Origin: Streptomyces roseolus
GTDB taxonomy: Bacteria > Actinomycetota > Actinomycetes > Streptomycetales > Streptomycetaceae
Direction of reading: 5' to 3'
Length of the DNA stretch: 64,000 nt
NCBI RefSeq assembly: GCF_014649855.1
Contig: NZ_BMTV01000008.1
Location: 1-64,000 of the forward strand
Below the pieces are notes generated by a model. The model made no database searches. It worked only from the letters and a program-made list of their open reading frames with translations, and was not told the DNA's origin. Below, piece after piece: positions 28,051-37,297 of the stretch. Both the position numbers and the translations under genes were made by a program. The first letter of the stretch is position 1; each line of letters begins with the position of its first letter.

Positions 28051-29196
28051 ATGTTTCCCCTCCCCGCCGTCCCCGCGCTGCGCCGCCGCGTGGACCGGTG
28101 GGCCGGCTCGCCGCGGGCCCTCGACGCCGTCGCCGCGCTGAGCGCCTTCGCGCTGATGCTCCTGGACGTGCCGGGGCTCGCCCGGGGGGACAACTCCCTC
28201 ACCGGCGTCACCGCCACCCTGGTCCTCGCCGCCGGCGCCGCGACGCTGTTGCTGCGCAGGCGGGTGCCCTGGGTGCCGTACCTCGTGGCGCTCGGCCTGA
28301 TGGGCTGGCTCCACGAGGTGACCATGATCCAGTTCGCGCTGTACTCGCTCGGCCGCTTCCGGGGCCGCAGAGTGGCGATCGGCGCGACCCTGCTGTACGT
28401 CGCGGTGGCCTACGGCTACTTCCAGGCCGTGCCCGGCTGGTCCGGGCTGCGCCACGGCGAGACGCTCAGCGACTTCCTCAGCCTCGTCGTCCCGATCGGT
28501 GTGCTCGCGTCGGGCGTCGGCATCGCCGCCCACCGCCACGACCTGGTCCGGGCCCTGGAGGCCCAGCGGCGTGAGGCCGCGGCCCGGCAGGCCGTCCAGG
28601 AGGAGCGGATCCAGGTCGGCCGCGACGTCCACGACCTGGTCGGCCGCGAGCTAACCGTCCTCGCCGTACGGGCCGAGGTGCTCGCCGTGCGGGCCCGGGG
28701 CGGCGCCCACCAGAAGGACTTCGAGGAGCTCGCCGACACCGCCCGGCGCGCCCACCTCATGCTGAACGAGACGCTCGTGCGGCGCGCCGACCGGGAGGGC
28801 GCCACGCCGGGCCTGGAGGGGCTCGCGGACCTCGCCGCGGAGAGCGAGCGGATGGGCAGCCCGGTGGAGGTGGACGTCGCCGAGGAGGTCAAGGCGCTCT
28901 CGCCGCTGCGGCAGACCGCGGTCCACCGGGTGGTCCGGGAGTGCCTGACGAACGCGGCGAAGCACGCCCCGGGCCTGCCGGTCCGGGTCGCGATCGGCGT
29001 CGCCGGACCGGACCTGTGGATCGAGGTCCGCAACCCCCTCCCCGGGACTCCGCCCGACCGTGCCCCGGTCTCCACCGGCACCGGCCTCGTCTCGATGGAC
29101 GAACGGGTCGCCAGCATGGGCGGCACCCTCACGGCCGGCGAGGAGGACGCCTGCTACGTGGTCCGCGCCACCCTCCCCTCGGGCCTGCCGGGCTGA
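28051..29196 (+). CDS. Orphan NarL/DesK-type sensor histidine kinase
   Basis: The 381-aa protein has four to five membrane segments (to about residue 165) and a HisKA_3/HATPase kinase core. The phospho-acceptor is H194 in VGRDVHDLVGREL. The N box is ECLTNAAKHAPG and the G box GTGLVSMDERVASMGG. The acceptor region departs from the usual ELHDVVAHSL: Val precedes the His and GREL replaces AHSL. No response regulator gene is adjacent, so the partner is elsewhere or the kinase is an orphan. Translation probably starts at ATG 28051 without a leader. Confidence 0.87.
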   Translation: MFPLPAVPALRRRVDRWAGSPRALDAVAALSAFALMLLDVPGLARGDNSLTGVTATLVLAAGAATLLLRRRVPWVPYLVALGLMGWLHEVTMIQFALYSLGRFRGRRVAIGATLLYVAVAYGYFQAVPGWSGLRHGETLSDFLSLVVPIGVLASGVGIAAHRHDLVRALEAQRREAAARQAVQEERIQVGRDVHDLVGRELTVLAVRAEVLAVRARGGAHQKDFEELADTARRAHLMLNETLVRRADREGATPGLEGLADLAAESERMGSPVEVDVAEEVKALSPLRQTAVHRVVRECLTNAAKHAPGLPVRVAIGVAGPDLWIEVRNPLPGTPPDRAPVSTGTGLVSMDERVASMGGTLTAGEEDACYVVRATLPSGLPG

Positions 29197-29280
29197 GGCG
29201 GTCCGCGGCCGCCCGAAGCGCCCGCAGCTCGCCGCCCAGGGCGCCCGCCGCCCGAAGCGCCTGCTGCCCGCCGTCCGTCG

Positions 29281-29434
29281 GCCTGTCACCCGCCGCCTGT
29301 CACCCGCCGCCTGTCGCCCGCCGGCTGTCGCCCGCCGGCTGTCGCCCGCCGGCTGTCGCCCGCCGGCTGTCGCCCGCCGGCTGTCGCCCGCCGGCTGTCG
29401 CCCGCCGGCTGTCACCCGCCGCCTGTCACCCGCC
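29281..29434. repeat. Minisatellite: 11 tandem copies of a 14-bp unit
   Basis: Eleven uninterrupted copies of GSCTGTCRCCCGCC fill 29281-29434. Copies 4-9 are identical (GGCTGTCGCCCGCC). Copies 1, 2 and 11 are GCCTGTCACCCGCC, and 3 and 10 are hybrids of the two. The unit length is not a multiple of three. It lies in the 390-base gap between the kinase gene and folC, in which I see no gene; flanking sequence carries degenerate copies. Confidence 0.95.
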
Positions 29435-29586
29435 ATCCGCCGCCTGCCCGGCGCCTGCTACCCGCCCCCGCCCGCCTGCCGGCCTGCCACCCGCCCCCCG
29501 TCGGACGACGGGCGGAAGGGCCTGGCGGAAGGGACCGGAGGGGTGGGTCCGCGTCCCTGTCGGTGCGGCTCCGTAGACTTGACCCC

Positions 29587-31119
29587 GTGAGTGACCCGAG
29601 CGACCCGCGCGACTTTGCCGACGAGCCCGCCGACGACATCGACGAAGACTTCGACGACCTCGTCGGCGAAGCCACCGACCGAGACCCCGACCTGGCGGTG
29701 ATCGAGGCCGGCAGCCGCACCCTGCGCGCCGTGGCCGGTCCGCCGCAGGGCGACCCCGTGCCGACCCGCCCCGAGGACCCGGAGCTGGACAAGGCGCTGC
29801 GCGAGGTCGAGACCGAGCTCTCGACCCGCTGGGGCGAGACCAAGCTGGACCCCTCGGTGCAGCGCATCGCGGCGCTGATGGACGTCCTGGGGGAGCCGCA
29901 GCGCGCGTACCCCTCGATCCACATCACGGGCACCAACGGCAAGACCTCCACCGCCCGCATGATCGAGTCCCTGCTCGGCGCCTTCGAGCTGCGCACCGGC
30001 CGCTACACCTCGCCGCACGTGCAGACCATCACCGAGCGGATCAGCCTGGACGGCGCCGCGATCTCCGCCGAGCGGTTCATCGAGACGTACCAGGACGTCA
30101 AGCCGTACGTGGAGCTGGTCGACGCCCGGGAGGAGTACCGCCTCTCCTTCTTCGAGGTCCTCACCGCGATGGCCTACGCGGCCTTCGCCGACGCCCCGGT
30201 CGACGCGGCCGTCGTCGAGGTCGGCATGGGCGGCACCTGGGACGCGACCAACGTGATCGACGGCTCCGTCGCCGTCGTCACCCCCATCGACCTCGACCAC
30301 ACCGACCGGCTCGGCTCGACCACCGGCGAGATCGCCGGCGAGAAGTCCGGGATCATCAAGCAGGGCGCGACCGTCATCCTGGCCCAGCAGCCGGTCGACG
30401 CCGCCCAGGTGCTCCTGAAGAAGGCCGTCGACGCCGACGCCACCGTGGCCCGCGAGGGTATGGAGTTCGGCGTGGTCTCCCGCGAGGTGGCCGTCGGCGG
30501 CCAGCTGCTGACCCTGCGCGGTCTCGGCGGGGAGTACGACAACATCTTCCTGCCCCTGCACGGCGCCCACCAGGCGCACAACGCGGCCGTGGCGCTCGCC
30601 GCCGTCGAGGCCTTCTTCGGCATCGGCGCCGAGCACGCCCGCACCCTCGACGTCGAGACCGTCCGGCGCGCCTTCGCCCAGACGGCCTCGCCGGGCCGCC
30701 TGGAGGTCGTCCGCTCCTCCCCGACGGTCATCCTCGACGCCGCGCACAACCCGCACGGCGCCCGCGCCACCGCCGAGGCCGTCTCCGAGGCCTTCGGCTT
30801 CTCCCGGCTCATCGGCGTCGTCTCCACCAGCGGCGAGAAGGACGCCCGCGGGCTCCTGGAGGCCTTCGAGCCGATCTTCGCCGAGGTCGTCGTCACCCAG
30901 AACTCCACCTCCCGCGCCACCGACGCCGACGCGCTCGCCGCGGTCGCCGTCGAGGTCTTCGGCGAGGACCGGGTCGTCGTGGAGCCGAGGCTGCCCGACG
31001 CCCTGGAGACGGCGATCACGCTCGCCGAGGAGGAGGCCGAGTACGGCGGCGCCGGCGTGCTGGTGACCGGTTCGATCTTCACGGTCGGCGACGCCCGGCT
31101 GCTGCTCAAGAGGGGCTGA
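29587..31119 (+). CDS. folC: Folylpolyglutamate synthase / dihydrofolate synthase
   Basis: The 510-aa Mur-ligase-family enzyme adds glutamate to folates. The ATP-binding loop is ITGTNGKTSTARM, followed by SPHVQTITERI, FFEVLTAMAYAAF and the C-terminal-domain motif ILDAAHNPHGARA. The first ~60 residues form an acidic extension (DEPADDIDEDFDDLVGEA) beyond the usual core. GTG 29587 lies 8 nt after TAGACT (29574-29579), suggesting a leaderless message. The DUF4233 gene follows after 6 bases and ndk after it, the conserved actinobacterial folC cluster. Confidence 0.94.
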   Translation: MSDPSDPRDFADEPADDIDEDFDDLVGEATDRDPDLAVIEAGSRTLRAVAGPPQGDPVPTRPEDPELDKALREVETELSTRWGETKLDPSVQRIAALMDVLGEPQRAYPSIHITGTNGKTSTARMIESLLGAFELRTGRYTSPHVQTITERISLDGAAISAERFIETYQDVKPYVELVDAREEYRLSFFEVLTAMAYAAFADAPVDAAVVEVGMGGTWDATNVIDGSVAVVTPIDLDHTDRLGSTTGEIAGEKSGIIKQGATVILAQQPVDAAQVLLKKAVDADATVAREGMEFGVVSREVAVGGQLLTLRGLGGEYDNIFLPLHGAHQAHNAAVALAAVEAFFGIGAEHARTLDVETVRRAFAQTASPGRLEVVRSSPTVILDAAHNPHGARATAEAVSEAFGFSRLIGVVSTSGEKDARGLLEAFEPIFAEVVVTQNSTSRATDADALAAVAVEVFGEDRVVVEPRLPDALETAITLAEEEAEYGGAGVLVTGSIFTVGDARLLLKRG

Positions 31120-31125
31120 CCCGGA

Positions 31126-31494
31126 ATGCGCACGCTCTGCTCCTCCACCCTCGTCGGCGAGTTCTTCGTCATCGGCTTCGCCGGCCTCGTCGCCATGAAG
31201 GACGACTCCCTCGCCACCTCCACCGTCTGGTGGGTGTGCGGCGTCGCGATGGTCCTCTCGGTGCTGCTCTGCGGGATGATCACCCGTCCCGGTGGCGTCC
31301 AGCTCGGCTGGGCGCTCCAGATCGGGCTGATCGTCAGCGGCTTCTTCGTCCCCGTCATGTACTTCCTCGGGGCCGTCTTCGCCGTGCTGTGGTGGTGCTC
31401 GGTGCACTACGGGCGCAAGGTGGACGAGATCAAGGCCCGCTGGGCCGCCTCGAACGCCACGGCCCAGGGCTCCGCAGGACCTGACGCTGCGTGA
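31126..31494 (+). CDS. DUF4233 membrane protein
   Basis: The 122-aa protein has about four hydrophobic segments (LVGEFFVIGFAGLVAM, TVWWVCGVAMVLSVLLCGMI, WALQIGLIVSGFFVPVMYFL, VFAVLWWCSVHYGRKV) and a short hydrophilic tail. It matches DUF4233, which in actinobacteria sits between folC and ndk, as here. The function is unknown. ATG 31126 begins 6 bases after the folC stop, indicating cotranscription. Confidence 0.88.
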   Translation: MRTLCSSTLVGEFFVIGFAGLVAMKDDSLATSTVWWVCGVAMVLSVLLCGMITRPGGVQLGWALQIGLIVSGFFVPVMYFLGAVFAVLWWCSVHYGRKVDEIKARWAASNATAQGSAGPDAA

Positions 31495-31559
31495 CGGAGA
31501 GCGGTGCGGGCCCTGTAGATTCGTCAGGCCCGCACATCCCTCCCGAAGGAGTTCCCCCC

Positions 31560-31973
31560 GTGAGCCAGCGCACGCTCGTCCTGCTCAAGCCCGACGCGGT
31601 CCGCCGCGGCCTCGTCGGCGAGATCATCGGCCGCATCGAGCGCAAGGCCGGCTGGACCCTCGCGGCCCTGGAGCTGCGCGAGCTGGACCAGGAGACGCTG
31701 GAGCAGCACTACGGCGAGCACAAGGGCAAGCCCTTCTACGAGCCGCTGATGGGCTTCATGTCCTCCGGTCCGGTCGTCGCGCTCGTCGTCGAGGGCGAGC
31801 GGGTCATCGAGGGCGTCCGCCAGCTGGCCGGCCCGACCGACCCGATCGCCGCCGCCCCGGGCTCCATCCGCGGCGACTTCGGCACCATCGTCCGCGAGAA
31901 CCTCATCCACGCCTCGGACTCCGAGGAGTCCGCCGCGCGCGAGCTGAAGATCTTCTTCCCCGGTCTCGTCTGA
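31560..31973 (+). CDS. ndk: Nucleoside diphosphate kinase
   Basis: The 137-aa enzyme transfers phosphate between nucleoside tri- and diphosphates. Marks are RTLVLLKPDAVRRGLVGEI, the HKGKPFYEPLMGFMSSGPVV segment and the active-site His in NLIHASDS. GTG 31560 has GAAGGAG at 31545-31551. TAGATT near 31516 could be a -10 box, giving ndk its own promoter besides readthrough from folC. Confidence 0.95.
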   Translation: MSQRTLVLLKPDAVRRGLVGEIIGRIERKAGWTLAALELRELDQETLEQHYGEHKGKPFYEPLMGFMSSGPVVALVVEGERVIEGVRQLAGPTDPIAAAPGSIRGDFGTIVRENLIHASDSEESAARELKIFFPGLV

Positions 31974-32207
31974 CGCCGGGTCTGCCCGTTCGGCTGACCG
32001 CCCGTCAGTCGAACGGCAGTCGTTTGTGGGGCGACCGAAGGAATTCGGCCGCCCCCAGGCATATGAACGCCAATCCCGGGAACGGATCGCCGCGTCCTAC
32101 CGTCACCTAGTACAGAGGTGGGCCAGCGCGCGCCATCCGCGTGAGCGGCACTACGATGAAAACTCTTCGCCGCACCACCCTCAGCCATGGGAAACAAGGG
32201 GAACTTC

Positions 32208-33227
32208 ATGTCGTTCATCGGCCGTGACATGGCTGTCGACCTCGGGACCGCCAACACGCTGGTGTACGTCAGGGGTCGAGGCATCGTCCTCAACGAGCCG
32301 TCCGTCGTCGCGATCAACACCAACACCGGCGGAATCCTCGCTGTGGGTGCCGAGGCGAAGAAGATGATCGGCCGGACCCCCGGCAACATCGTCGCCGTCC
32401 GCCCGCTGAAGGACGGCGTCATCGCCGACTTCGAGATCACCGAGCGGATGCTCCGCTACTTCATCCTCAAGATCCACAAGCGGCGGTACCTCGCCCGCCC
32501 CCGGGTCGTGGTCTGCGTGCCCTCCGGCATCACCGGGGTCGAGCGCCGCGCCGTCATCGAGGCCTCCACCCAGGCCGGCGCCCGCCAGGTGCACATCATC
32601 GAGGAGCCCATGGCCGCCGCCATCGGCTCCGGCCTCCCCGTCCACGAGGCCACCGGCAACATGGTCGTCGACATCGGCGGCGGCACCACCGAGGTCGCGG
32701 TCATCTCCCTCGGAGGAATCGTCACGGCACAGTCCATCCGGGTCGCCGGCGACGAGCTGGACAACGCGATCATCCAGCACATCAAGAAGGAGTACTCCCT
32801 CCTCCTCGGCGAGCGCACCGCCGAACAGATCAAGATCACCATCGGTTCGGCCTACGACCTGGAACAGGACGAGCACACCGAGATCCGCGGCCGCGACCTC
32901 GTCTCGGGTCTCCCCAAGACCGTCGTCATCTCGGCCGCCGAGGTCCGCAAGGCCATCGAGGAGCCCGTCAACGCGATCGTCGACGCGGTGAAGACCACCC
33001 TCGACAAGTGCCCGCCGGAGCTCTCCGGTGACGTGATGGACCGCGGCATCGTTCTCACCGGTGGCGGCGCCCTGCTGCGCGGCCTCGACGAGCGGCTGCG
33101 CCGGGAGACCGGCATGCCGATCCACATCGCCGAGGACCCGCTGGACTCGGTGGCCCTCGGTTCCGGCAAGTGCGTCGAGGAGTTCGAGGCCCTCCAGCAG
33201 GTCCTGGACGCCCAGCCGCGCCGCTGA
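32208..33227 (+). CDS. mreB: Rod shape-determining protein MreB (actin homologue)
   Basis: The 339-aa actin-like ATPase starts [20 protein letters not shown] (phosphate loop 1) and has [11 protein letters not shown] (phosphate loop 2) and the adenosine motif [14 protein letters not shown]. In Streptomyces, MreB acts mainly in spore wall assembly rather than tip growth. ATG 32208 has AAGGGGAA 6 nt upstream and is preferred to ATG 32187, which would add MGNKGNF. A TACGAT -10-like box is at 32152-32157. The gene opens a tight cluster mreB-mreC-mreD-pbp2-rodA. Confidence 0.96.
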   Translation: MSFIGRDMAVDLGTANTLVYVRGRGIVLNEPSVVAINTNTGGILAVGAEAKKMIGRTPGNIVAVRPLKDGVIADFEITERMLRYFILKIHKRRYLARPRVVVCVPSGITGVERRAVIEASTQAGARQVHIIEEPMAAAIGSGLPVHEATGNMVVDIGGGTTEVAVISLGGIVTAQSIRVAGDELDNAIIQHIKKEYSLLLGERTAEQIKITIGSAYDLEQDEHTEIRGRDLVSGLPKTVVISAAEVRKAIEEPVNAIVDAVKTTLDKCPPELSGDVMDRGIVLTGGGALLRGLDERLRRETGMPIHIAEDPLDSVALGSGKCVEEFEALQQVLDAQPRR

Positions 33228-33303
33228 CCCACCGGCCGGGCGCGAGCCCGTACGGTACGCACATCTGCACAACGAACCACGAGGAAGGGCACGGCCGCCG
33301 CAC

Positions 33304-34416
33304 GTGAGGGACACACGAGAGAGCCGGCTGCTCCTGGTGCTGCTGGTCGCCATCGCGTTCGCGCTGATCACGGTGGACATCCGGGGCGGCCAGGAGTCGC
33401 CGGTCGACGGCGCCCGGCAGGCCGCCGCCGCCGTCTTCGGCCCCGTCGAGAACGGAGTCGCGTCGGCGGTCGACCCGATCGGCAACGCCATAGGCGCCGT
33501 CCGCGACTCCGGCGAGCGCCACACCCGGATCGCCGCCCTGGAGAAGGAGAACGCCGAGCTCAAGGCCGAGCTCGGCAGCGACGACCGCAACCGCAACCGG
33601 CTGCGCGAACTCGACTCCCTGCTCAAGACCGCCGGCGCCGGCCAGTACGGCATCAAGGGCGCCCAGGTCATCGCCATAGGGTCGGCCCAGGGCTTCTCCT
33701 GGACCGTCACCATCGACGTCGGCGCCCGCGACGGCATCCAGCGCGACATGACCGTCCTCAACGGCGCCGGTCTCGTCGGCCGGGTCACCACCGTCGGTCC
33801 GACCACCTCCACGGTCCTCCTGGCCAACGACCCCGACTTCACCGTCGGCACCCGGATGGAGAAGACCGACGAACTCGGCTTCGCCACCGGCCAGGGCGAC
33901 CGCCCGCTGCTCGTCCAGCTCCTCAACGGCAAGGCCAAGGTGAAGCCGGGCGACCGCCTCGTCACCTTCGGCTCGGCGGACGACCGGCCCTTCGTGCCCG
34001 GGGTCCCCGTCGGCGAGATCATCCGCGTCGACCCGATGGGCGGCGGACTGACCCGCAACGTCTACGTCCGCCCGTACGTCGGCTTCAGCAAGCTCGACAT
34101 CGTCGGCGTCGTCGTCCAGGCTCCCCGCTCCGACCCGCGCGACACGGTGCTCCCGCAGAAGCCCAAGCCCGCGCCGACCGTCACCGTCACGGTCACCGCG
34201 AAGCCGCCGGCCGAGGGCGAGCAGGCCCAGGGGGAGAAGGCGGAACAGCCGCTCCGGAACGAGGACCAGACGCAGGACCAGGCCCAGCGGCCCGCGCAGG
34301 ACCAGGGCCAGGCGCAGAAGCAGGACCCGGCGCAGAATCAGGCGCAGGACCCGGCACAGGCCCAGAACCCGGCACAGGCCCAGAACCCGGACGACCAGGG
34401 GGACGCGACACCGTGA
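33304..34416 (+). CDS. mreC: Rod shape-determining protein MreC
   Basis: The 370-aa protein has a short cytoplasmic start, one membrane segment (LLLVLLVAIAFALITV), a coiled coil (IAALEKENAELKAEL) and the two-barrel MreC domain (VIAIGSAQGFSWTVTIDVG, GLVGRVTTVGPTTSTVLL). The last ~95 residues form a disordered Pro/Gln/Ala tail with repeated QDQAQ/AQNPAQ units, longer than I remember for other streptomycete MreC. GTG 33304 is the start; its GAGGAAGG ribosome site is about 14 nt away, an unusually long spacing with no alternative start between. MreC links MreB to wall synthases. Confidence 0.93.
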   Translation: MRDTRESRLLLVLLVAIAFALITVDIRGGQESPVDGARQAAAAVFGPVENGVASAVDPIGNAIGAVRDSGERHTRIAALEKENAELKAELGSDDRNRNRLRELDSLLKTAGAGQYGIKGAQVIAIGSAQGFSWTVTIDVGARDGIQRDMTVLNGAGLVGRVTTVGPTTSTVLLANDPDFTVGTRMEKTDELGFATGQGDRPLLVQLLNGKAKVKPGDRLVTFGSADDRPFVPGVPVGEIIRVDPMGGGLTRNVYVRPYVGFSKLDIVGVVVQAPRSDPRDTVLPQKPKPAPTVTVTVTAKPPAEGEQAQGEKAEQPLRNEDQTQDQAQRPAQDQGQAQKQDPAQNQAQDPAQAQNPAQAQNPDDQGDATP

Positions 34417-35081
34417 AGTTCAACCGCATCCTCCTCTCCGCGACCCTGATCGTGGTCGCCCTCGTCGTCCAGGTCTCCGTCCTCGCCCGGCTCCAGCTCC
34501 CCGGCGCCGTCCCCGACCTCGTCCTCCTCACCGTCGTCGCCCTCGCGCTCGTGCACGGGCCCGTCACGGGCTCGCTCGTCGGCTTCTCCGCCGGCCTCCT
34601 CGCCGACCTGGCCCCGCCCGCCGACCACGCCGCCGGCCGCTACGCCCTCGTGCTCTGCGTCGTCGGCTACCTGGTCGGCCTCGTCCGGCCCGAGAACGGC
34701 CGGTTCACCTCCGCCGTCGGCCCGATGGCCGCCGTCGTCGGCGCGGCCGTCGGCTCCACCCTGCTCTACGCGGGCGTCGGCGCCCTCGTCGGCGACACCG
34801 CCGCCCGCCACGTCGGGCTCGGTTCCCTGCTCTTCACCGCCGTCCTCTACGACCTGCTGCTGGCCCCCTTCACGGTGCCGCTCGTCATGGCCCTGGCCCG
34901 GCGCGCCGAGAACGACCCGGTCGCCGACGCCACGGGGGCGGGCGCGGGCGACGTCGCCTCCGGCTGGCTCGCCTCCGGCACCGGCCTGAGGATCGGCACC
35001 CAGCGCGGCGGCCTGCGCGTCAAGGCCGCCCGTACCCGCGCCGGCCGCGCCGGGCGCATCAAGGGAGTCAAGCGACTGTGA
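34413..35081 (+). CDS. mreD: Rod shape-determining protein MreD
   Basis: The 222-aa protein has five hydrophobic segments typical of MreD (ILLSATLIVVALVVQVSVLA, DLVLLTVVALALVHGPV, and others) and a basic C-terminal tail (GLRVKAARTRAGRAGRIKGVKRL). The GTG start at 34413 overlaps the mreC stop in GTGA, so translation is coupled. MreD works with MreC as a membrane part of the wall elongation complex. Confidence 0.92.
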   Translation: MKFNRILLSATLIVVALVVQVSVLARLQLPGAVPDLVLLTVVALALVHGPVTGSLVGFSAGLLADLAPPADHAAGRYALVLCVVGYLVGLVRPENGRFTSAVGPMAAVVGAAVGSTLLYAGVGALVGDTAARHVGLGSLLFTAVLYDLLLAPFTVPLVMALARRAENDPVADATGAGAGDVASGWLASGTGLRIGTQRGGLRVKAARTRAGRAGRIKGVKRL

Positions 35082-35100
35082 CCGAGGGGGCAACGGCAGC

Positions 35101-37293
35101 ATGAGCAACATCCCCGAGACCGGCAGGACCCCCCGGGTCCAGACCCGGCTCGTCGTCATCCAGGTCCTCGTCTTCTCGCTGCTGCTCACCCTGGGCGGCC
35201 GGCTCTGGTACCTCCAGATCCGCAACGGCAAGGAGTACGCCGACGAGGCCAAGTCCAACAACATCCAGCAGGTCGTCACGCCGGCCGTCCGCGGCTCCAT
35301 CCTCGACGCCCGCGGCGTCCCGCTCGCCGACAACGAGACCCGGCTCGTGGTCTCCGCCTCGCGCACCGAGCTGATGAAGATGAAGGACGACGGCAAGGCG
35401 GTCCTCACCCGGCTCGCCGGCGTCCTGAACATGAAGCCCGAGGACGTCGCCAACAAGATCCGGCTCTGCGACTCCAAGACGCCCAAGCCCTGCTGGAACG
35501 GCTCGCCCTACCAGCCGATCCCGGTCACCGACGAGGCCACCGTCCAGCAGGCGCTCACCATCCGGGAGAGCACCGAGGACTTCCCCGGCATCACCGCCGA
35601 ACTCACCGCCGTCCGCCGCTACCCGGCCCCCGGCAAGGCCCGTACCGCCCAGGTGCTCGGCTACCTCTCGCCGGTCACCGACGACGAGATCACCAAGGCC
35701 AAGGACACCGACTCCCCGTTCCTCCGCTCCGACCAGGTCGGCCGCTCCGGCATCGAGCGCACCTACGACAAGGAGCTGCGCGGCAAGGCCGGCGTGACCC
35801 GGTACGAGGTGGACAACCTCGGGCGCGTCATGGGCCAGACCAAGTCCGACCCGGGCGTGGCCGGTTCCACCCTCGTCACCAGCATCGACGCCCGCGTGCA
35901 GGCCGTCGCCGAGTACGAGCTCGCGCAGGCGATGAAGACCGTCCGCGGCGAGACCGACAAGATCACCGGGCGCAAGTACGAGGCCGACTCCGGCGCCGTC
36001 GTCGTCATGGAGACCAAGACCGGCCGGGTCGTCGCCATGGCCTCCCAGCCCGACTACGACCCCAACGTCTGGATCGGCGGCATCTCCGCCACGGACTACG
36101 CCGCCCTCACCAGCAAGAAGTCCAACTACCCGCTGCTCAACCGCGGCATCCAGGGCCAGGCCCCGGCCGGCTCCATCTTCAAGGTGATCTCCGCGAGCGC
36201 CGCCGTCCGGGCCGGCTACGACTTCAACGACACGTACAACTGCAGCGCCTCCTACAGCCTCGGCAGCCGCAGCTTCGCCAACTTCGAGTCCCAGGGGCAC
36301 GGCCCCATCACCCTCGGGGACGCCCTCAAGTTCTCCTGCAACACCGTCTTCTACGCCCTCGGCCACAAGGAGTGGCAGAAGGACGGCGGCATCACGGCGA
36401 ACAAGGACGCCAAGGACTGGTTCTACGTGACCGCCCGCGACTTCGGCCTCGGCTCGGAGACCGGCATCGACCTGCCCAACGAGGTCACGGGCCGCATCCC
36501 GGACCGCCAGTGGAAGCAGGCGTTCTGGGAGGCCAACAAGGACGCCTGGTGCAAGCAGGGCAAGAAGGGCGGAAGCTACGTCGAGCAGATCGCGTACGAG
36601 AACTGCCTCGAAGGCAACCAGCTGAAGGCCTACGACAGCATCAACTTCGCCATCGGACAGGGCGACGTCCTCGTCACCCCCATCCAGATGGCCACCATCT
36701 ACGCGGCCATCAGCAACGGCGGCACCCTCTACGACCCCTCCGTCGGCAAGGCGATCATCAGCCCCGACGGCAAGCGGGTCCGCGAGATCGCGCCCAAGGC
36801 CCACGGCAAGCTGCCGGTCGGCGCCCAGACCATCCGCGACCTCGACAAGGGCCTGCGCTCGGTCGTCGAGCCCGGCGGCACCGCCGCCTGGCGCTTCGGC
36901 GGCTGGCCCCAGGACAAGATCCCGATGCGCGCCAAGACCGGCACCGCCCAGGTCTACGGCAAGCAGACCACCTCCTGGCTCGCCACCTACACCGACGACT
37001 TCACCATCGTCATGACCATCTCCCAGGGCGGCACCGGCTCCGGCGCCTCCGGCCCCGCCGTCCGCAACATCTACGACGCCCTCTACGGCCTCGACGACGC
37101 GGGCAACCAGGACCTCAAGCGCGCCCTGCTGCCCAAGCCGCAGAAGGCGCTGCCGAAGGTCAACGCCGACGGCACCATCGACGCCCCGACGATCAAGGCG
37201 TACGACCCCAAGTCCCAGCTGGTCGACCCGGCGAAGCAGAACGGCGCCGCGCCGCCGCCGCTCGCGGGCACGCCCCTCAACAGGAGGGACTGA
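35101..37293 (+). CDS. pbp2: Class B penicillin-binding protein 2 (transpeptidase)
   Basis: The 730-aa transpeptidase has one N-terminal membrane segment (LVVIQVLVFSLLLTLGGRLW), a PBP dimerisation domain (SILDARGVPLADNETRLVV) and a penicillin-binding domain with S358-x-x-K361 (GSIFK), S412-C-N414 and K612-T-G-T-A. It cross-links peptidoglycan in partnership with the RodA-type polymerase encoded 4 bases downstream. The ~60-residue tail after the domain is Pro/Lys/Ala-rich. ATG 35101 lies 19 bases after the mreD stop. Confidence 0.95.
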   Translation: MSNIPETGRTPRVQTRLVVIQVLVFSLLLTLGGRLWYLQIRNGKEYADEAKSNNIQQVVTPAVRGSILDARGVPLADNETRLVVSASRTELMKMKDDGKAVLTRLAGVLNMKPEDVANKIRLCDSKTPKPCWNGSPYQPIPVTDEATVQQALTIRESTEDFPGITAELTAVRRYPAPGKARTAQVLGYLSPVTDDEITKAKDTDSPFLRSDQVGRSGIERTYDKELRGKAGVTRYEVDNLGRVMGQTKSDPGVAGSTLVTSIDARVQAVAEYELAQAMKTVRGETDKITGRKYEADSGAVVVMETKTGRVVAMASQPDYDPNVWIGGISATDYAALTSKKSNYPLLNRGIQGQAPAGSIFKVISASAAVRAGYDFNDTYNCSASYSLGSRSFANFESQGHGPITLGDALKFSCNTVFYALGHKEWQKDGGITANKDAKDWFYVTARDFGLGSETGIDLPNEVTGRIPDRQWKQAFWEANKDAWCKQGKKGGSYVEQIAYENCLEGNQLKAYDSINFAIGQGDVLVTPIQMATIYAAISNGGTLYDPSVGKAIISPDGKRVREIAPKAHGKLPVGAQTIRDLDKGLRSVVEPGGTAAWRFGGWPQDKIPMRAKTGTAQVYGKQTTSWLATYTDDFTIVMTISQGGTGSGASGPAVRNIYDALYGLDDAGNQDLKRALLPKPQKALPKVNADGTIDAPTIKAYDPKSQLVDPAKQNGAAPPPLAGTPLNRRD

Positions 37294-37297
37294 CCCG

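Noticed and set aside
29281-29434. Possible CRISPR array
   Set aside because: The 14-bp units are directly adjacent with no spacers, and there are no cas genes in the window.
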